A stretch of DNA of 24,772 nt, from contig CP070840.1 of NCBI GenBank assembly GCA_020342025.1, positions 3,896,791 through 3,921,562 of the forward strand, given 5' to 3'. This document shows positions 22,884-24,772 of this stretch, in pieces. The notes under the pieces were generated by a model, which saw only the letters and a list, made by a program, of their open reading frames with translations, had not been told where the DNA came from and searched no databases. Position numbers and translations under genes: made by a program. Source of the stretch: Deltaproteobacteria bacterium. GTDB taxonomy: Bacteria > Desulfobacterota > DSM-4660 > Desulfatiglandales > HGW-15. The stretch's first letter is position 1. Every line of letters begins with the position of its first letter.

Positions 22884-24005
22884 ATGAGAAAGATCGCGTT
22901 GTTTGTGATGGTGGGTGCCATTACTATGGTTCTTGCCTTAGGATCCACGGCTTTTGCAAAGAAAATCAGATGGAGAATGGGGAGCACATGGACCCCGGCC
23001 ATCAATCTCTACCATGGTGACAAGTCGATGATAAAGTACGTGAAGGAGATGAGCGAGGGGAATTTTGATATCAAATGGTTCCCCAGTGGCTCCCTTATGA
23101 AGGCCTTCGAGTATTTTGATGCGTGCAGTAAAGGCGTGGTAGATGCGGTCGGCGACTGGCCCAGCTACTGGGTGAGTAAGGATCCTGTCTTCGATTTTCT
23201 GGGCTCCATGCCGTACGGCTTCACCAACATGGATTACATGGTCTGGTATTACCAGTTCGGGGGTGAGGCCCTCTACAATGAGGCTTACGGGAAATTCGAC
23301 ATGAGGTACTTCTCCCTGGGATCAACAAGTTCCGAGTCCGGGTTTCGCACCACGGAGAAAACGGGGCCCATTACAACCCTTGCAGATTATAAGGGTAAGA
23401 AGCTGAGGACACCGGCCCGTGGCACCATCGAGATTCTCCAGGCACTGGGTGCAGCACCCATGAAGATCTCCGGCGGAGAGATCTACCTGGCCGTGGAGAG
23501 GGGAACCCTAGATGGCGCCGAGTTCAGCAGCCCCGGTATTGACTGGGAGATGGGCTTTGCCGAGATCACCAAGTATTGGAGCGTGCCCTGCTGGTTCCAG
23601 CCCGCATCACAGGTGGGAATGGCGGTGAATAAGAAGTCCTTCGATAAGCTGACACCGCAGTACCAGGCCATATTGCGAACTGCAGCCAAAGCGGCGGCCA
23701 TGGAGGCCCTCACCTTTTACGAAGCCGACTCCGGAAGGGCCATTGAGAAATTCATTGCAAAAGGGACGAAGATCGTCAAGTTGGATGATGAGAGCTTGAA
23801 GAAGTTGGATGATATGGCCGGAGACTACATCATTAAAGTGGCCAAGGAAAGAGGCGGGCTCTTTGCCAAGATACTCAAATCCCAAATGGATTATCTCCAG
23901 GAATACAAGGACTGGCGAGATATGACAGGGAAGTTTGGATATGGTTTTCACCCCTCCTATGCGGATAAGGTGCTGGCTGAACTGGAGAAGATGGGCGTTA
24001 AGTAA
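22884..24005 (+). CDS. dctP: TRAP transporter solute-binding protein, DctP type
   Basis: This is a 373-residue periplasmic protein with a clear Sec signal peptide (basic MRK, hydrophobic core, cleavage near AFA-KK at 25). The mature part has DctP features: FRTTEKTGPITTLADYKGKK then LRTPARG (arginines that normally contact the carboxylate of the solute), and GGEIYLAVERGTLDGAEFSSP. DctP proteins bind carboxylic acids such as C4-dicarboxylates, sugar acids, 2-oxo acids or aromatic acids for ion-gradient-driven uptake by DctQM. TAAGGAGGGAAAA precedes the ATG. It is first in the operon and is followed by a strong hairpin before dctQ. The nearby sugar-acid-type enzymes suggest a sugar-acid or hydroxy-acid ligand; that is inference. 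Confidence 0.94.
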   Translation: MRKIALFVMVGAITMVLALGSTAFAKKIRWRMGSTWTPAINLYHGDKSMIKYVKEMSEGNFDIKWFPSGSLMKAFEYFDACSKGVVDAVGDWPSYWVSKDPVFDFLGSMPYGFTNMDYMVWYYQFGGEALYNEAYGKFDMRYFSLGSTSSESGFRTTEKTGPITTLADYKGKKLRTPARGTIEILQALGAAPMKISGGEIYLAVERGTLDGAEFSSPGIDWEMGFAEITKYWSVPCWFQPASQVGMAVNKKSFDKLTPQYQAILRTAAKAAAMEALTFYEADSGRAIEKFIAKGTKIVKLDDESLKKLDDMAGDYIIKVAKERGGLFAKILKSQMDYLQEYKDWRDMTGKFGYGFHPSYADKVLAELEKMGVK

Positions 24006-24010
24006 ACCCA

Positions 24011-24050
24011 AAAGAGGCCTTTGGAGTTGTCGCTTCAAAGGCCTCTTTCT
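24011..24050 (+). terminator. Hairpin between dctP and dctQ (partial terminator or stabiliser)
   Basis: AAAGAGGCCTTTG (24011-24023) pairs perfectly with CAAAGGCCTCTTT (24036-24048), a 13-bp stem with a 12-nt loop, five bases after the dctP stop. The T-rich end is short (TTTCTT). It would give partial termination or 3'-end protection, so that the binding protein is made in excess over the permeases. Confidence 0.65.
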
Positions 24051-24198
24051 TAACAAGGTGTGCCATAGACCGCATGCTGCTGACCCCCGCAGGTAAGCGG
24101 GAAAACTTTGAGATTTCTTGACACTGAGGAAACCTCCACCCAGACACTCCCCTGTGTAGAGTGAGGGCAGAGTGGGGTATGCAAGAAAGGGATATAAT

Positions 24199-24708
24199 AT
24201 GCAGCTCAAAACGCTCTTGAAAGGAATAGATCAGGTCAGTGAATGGTCTGGGAAGATATTTGTGTGGCTTGTGATTCCCCTCACGGTTGTCGTCGCCTAT
24301 GAGGTGATTTCCAGGCGGTTTTTCAATGCACCCCATATATGGGCCACTGAAGTGACCGACTACATTTATGGCCCTCATTTCATGCTGGTGGCGGCCTACA
24401 CCCTTCTCTATAAGGCCCATGTGAGCATAGATATTATCTACCAGCGCTTCCGGCCGAGGGTAAGAGGGATACTGGACATCTTTACCTATTTAGTCTTCTT
24501 CTTTCCCTTTTGCATTATTGTTTTCCAGCAGGGCATTGTATTCGCTAAGACGTCGTGGGCACTTGGTGAAACCAGCGAGTCTGCCGCCCTGACCGTCGTC
24601 CCTCTGATAAAGACCGTCATTCCACTAACATTTGCACTACTTTTGCTTCAAGGGCTGGCAAATTTTATTCGGAGTATCACGCTTGCCGTGAGGGGGGATG
24701 AGTCATGA
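24199..24708 (+). CDS. dctQ: TRAP transporter small permease, DctQ type
   Basis: This is a 169-residue inner-membrane protein with four hydrophobic segments, as expected for DctQ. The SGKIFVWLVIPLTVVVAYEVISRR start, in which a short basic segment follows the first helix, and HVSIDIIYQRFRPRVRGILD after the second are typical. It forms the Q subunit that contacts DctM and DctP. The start at 24199 is chosen because AAAGG lies eight bases upstream; an upstream in-frame ATG would add nine residues without a better site. The stop overlaps the dctM start by four bases (ATGA), which indicates translational coupling. Confidence 0.92.
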   Translation: MQLKTLLKGIDQVSEWSGKIFVWLVIPLTVVVAYEVISRRFFNAPHIWATEVTDYIYGPHFMLVAAYTLLYKAHVSIDIIYQRFRPRVRGILDIFTYLVFFFPFCIIVFQQGIVFAKTSWALGETSESAALTVVPLIKTVIPLTFALLLLQGLANFIRSITLAVRGDES

Positions 24709-24772
24709 GTGCAGAATTCGTAACCATTGGCATGTTCGTGGGGCTTCTCATCGGGCTTTTCCTGGGGCATCC
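24705..24772 (+). CDS. dctM: TRAP transporter large permease, DctM type (5' fragment, cut by the window end)
   Basis: The ATG overlaps the dctQ stop as ATGA. Only 22 codons are visible, reading MSAEFVTIGMFVGLLIGLFL, then GH. This is the short hydrophobic N-terminus expected for the 12-TM DctM subunit. The gene continues beyond the window. The assignment rests on position after dctP and dctQ plus this N-terminus. Confidence 0.82.
   Translation, partial: MSAEFVTIGMFVGLLIGLFLGH

Noticed and set aside
1..24772. CRISPR arrays, tRNA or rRNA genes, insertion sequences, phage or toxin-antitoxin genes
   Set aside because: None was seen on reading the window: no regularly spaced repeats, no cloverleaf-like sequence, and no transposase, integrase or phage-type protein.

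Overview
The window reads as a catabolic gene island from an anaerobic, Gram-negative bacterium. The most likely source is a member of the Desulfobacterota (former Deltaproteobacteria). This is inferred from the mix of a two-domain rubrerythrin, a dihydroxy-acid-dehydratase-family Fe-S enzyme without the third cysteine of the [2Fe-2S] type, a Tat-exported branched-chain-type binding protein, a TRAP transporter and many SDR/CoA-type enzymes. No rRNA, tRNA, CRISPR array, phage gene or insertion sequence was seen, and no marker gene fixes the taxon.

Layout. (1) 1-5.2 kb: rubrerythrin (-), two divergent SDR oxidoreductases (- and +), a complete metallo-beta-lactamase-fold lactonase-like hydrolase (-), and an M24/creatinase-fold hydrolase (-) with an unusual metal site and a strong terminator. 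(2) 5.3-10.9 kb, all on the minus strand: a complete branched-chain-amino-acid-type ABC importer (binding protein, LivH, LivM, LivG, LivF in transcription order), preceded by a GntR/FCD regulator. (3) 11.3-17.4 kb, plus strand: amidohydrolase, IlvD/Edd-family dehydratase, an unassigned TIM-barrel-like protein, a third SDR and an acyl-CoA ligase. This set diverges from the GntR gene across a 348-bp control region. (4) 17.6-18.3 kb (-): a second lactonase-like MBL protein that lacks the usual bridging Asp. (5) 18.5-24.8 kb, plus strand: a methylmalonate-semialdehyde-dehydrogenase-like enzyme, a small ferritin-like protein, a 3-hydroxyisobutyrate-dehydrogenase-family enzyme, a fourth and divergent SDR, and a DctPQM TRAP importer whose large permease runs off the end.

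How it may work together (inference). Two solute importers feed a toolbox of hydrolases and lactonases (two MBL proteins, amidohydrolase, M24 protein), alcohol dehydrogenases (four SDRs and the beta-hydroxyacid dehydrogenase), a hydroxy-acid dehydratase, a possible lyase or aldolase-like barrel, a CoA-acylating aldehyde dehydrogenase and an acyl-CoA ligase. This resembles a non-phosphorylative sugar-acid or hydroxy-acid route that ends in acyl-CoA, probably sensed by the GntR/FCD protein. The substrate cannot be named from sequence.

The most notable non-coding signals are an interleaved double inverted repeat in the rubrerythrin leader, a 22-nt inverted repeat with a third direct copy at 19.96-20.14 kb, a perfect palindrome plus a tandem repeat upstream of the ABC binding protein, and strong hairpins directly after both solute-binding-protein genes.
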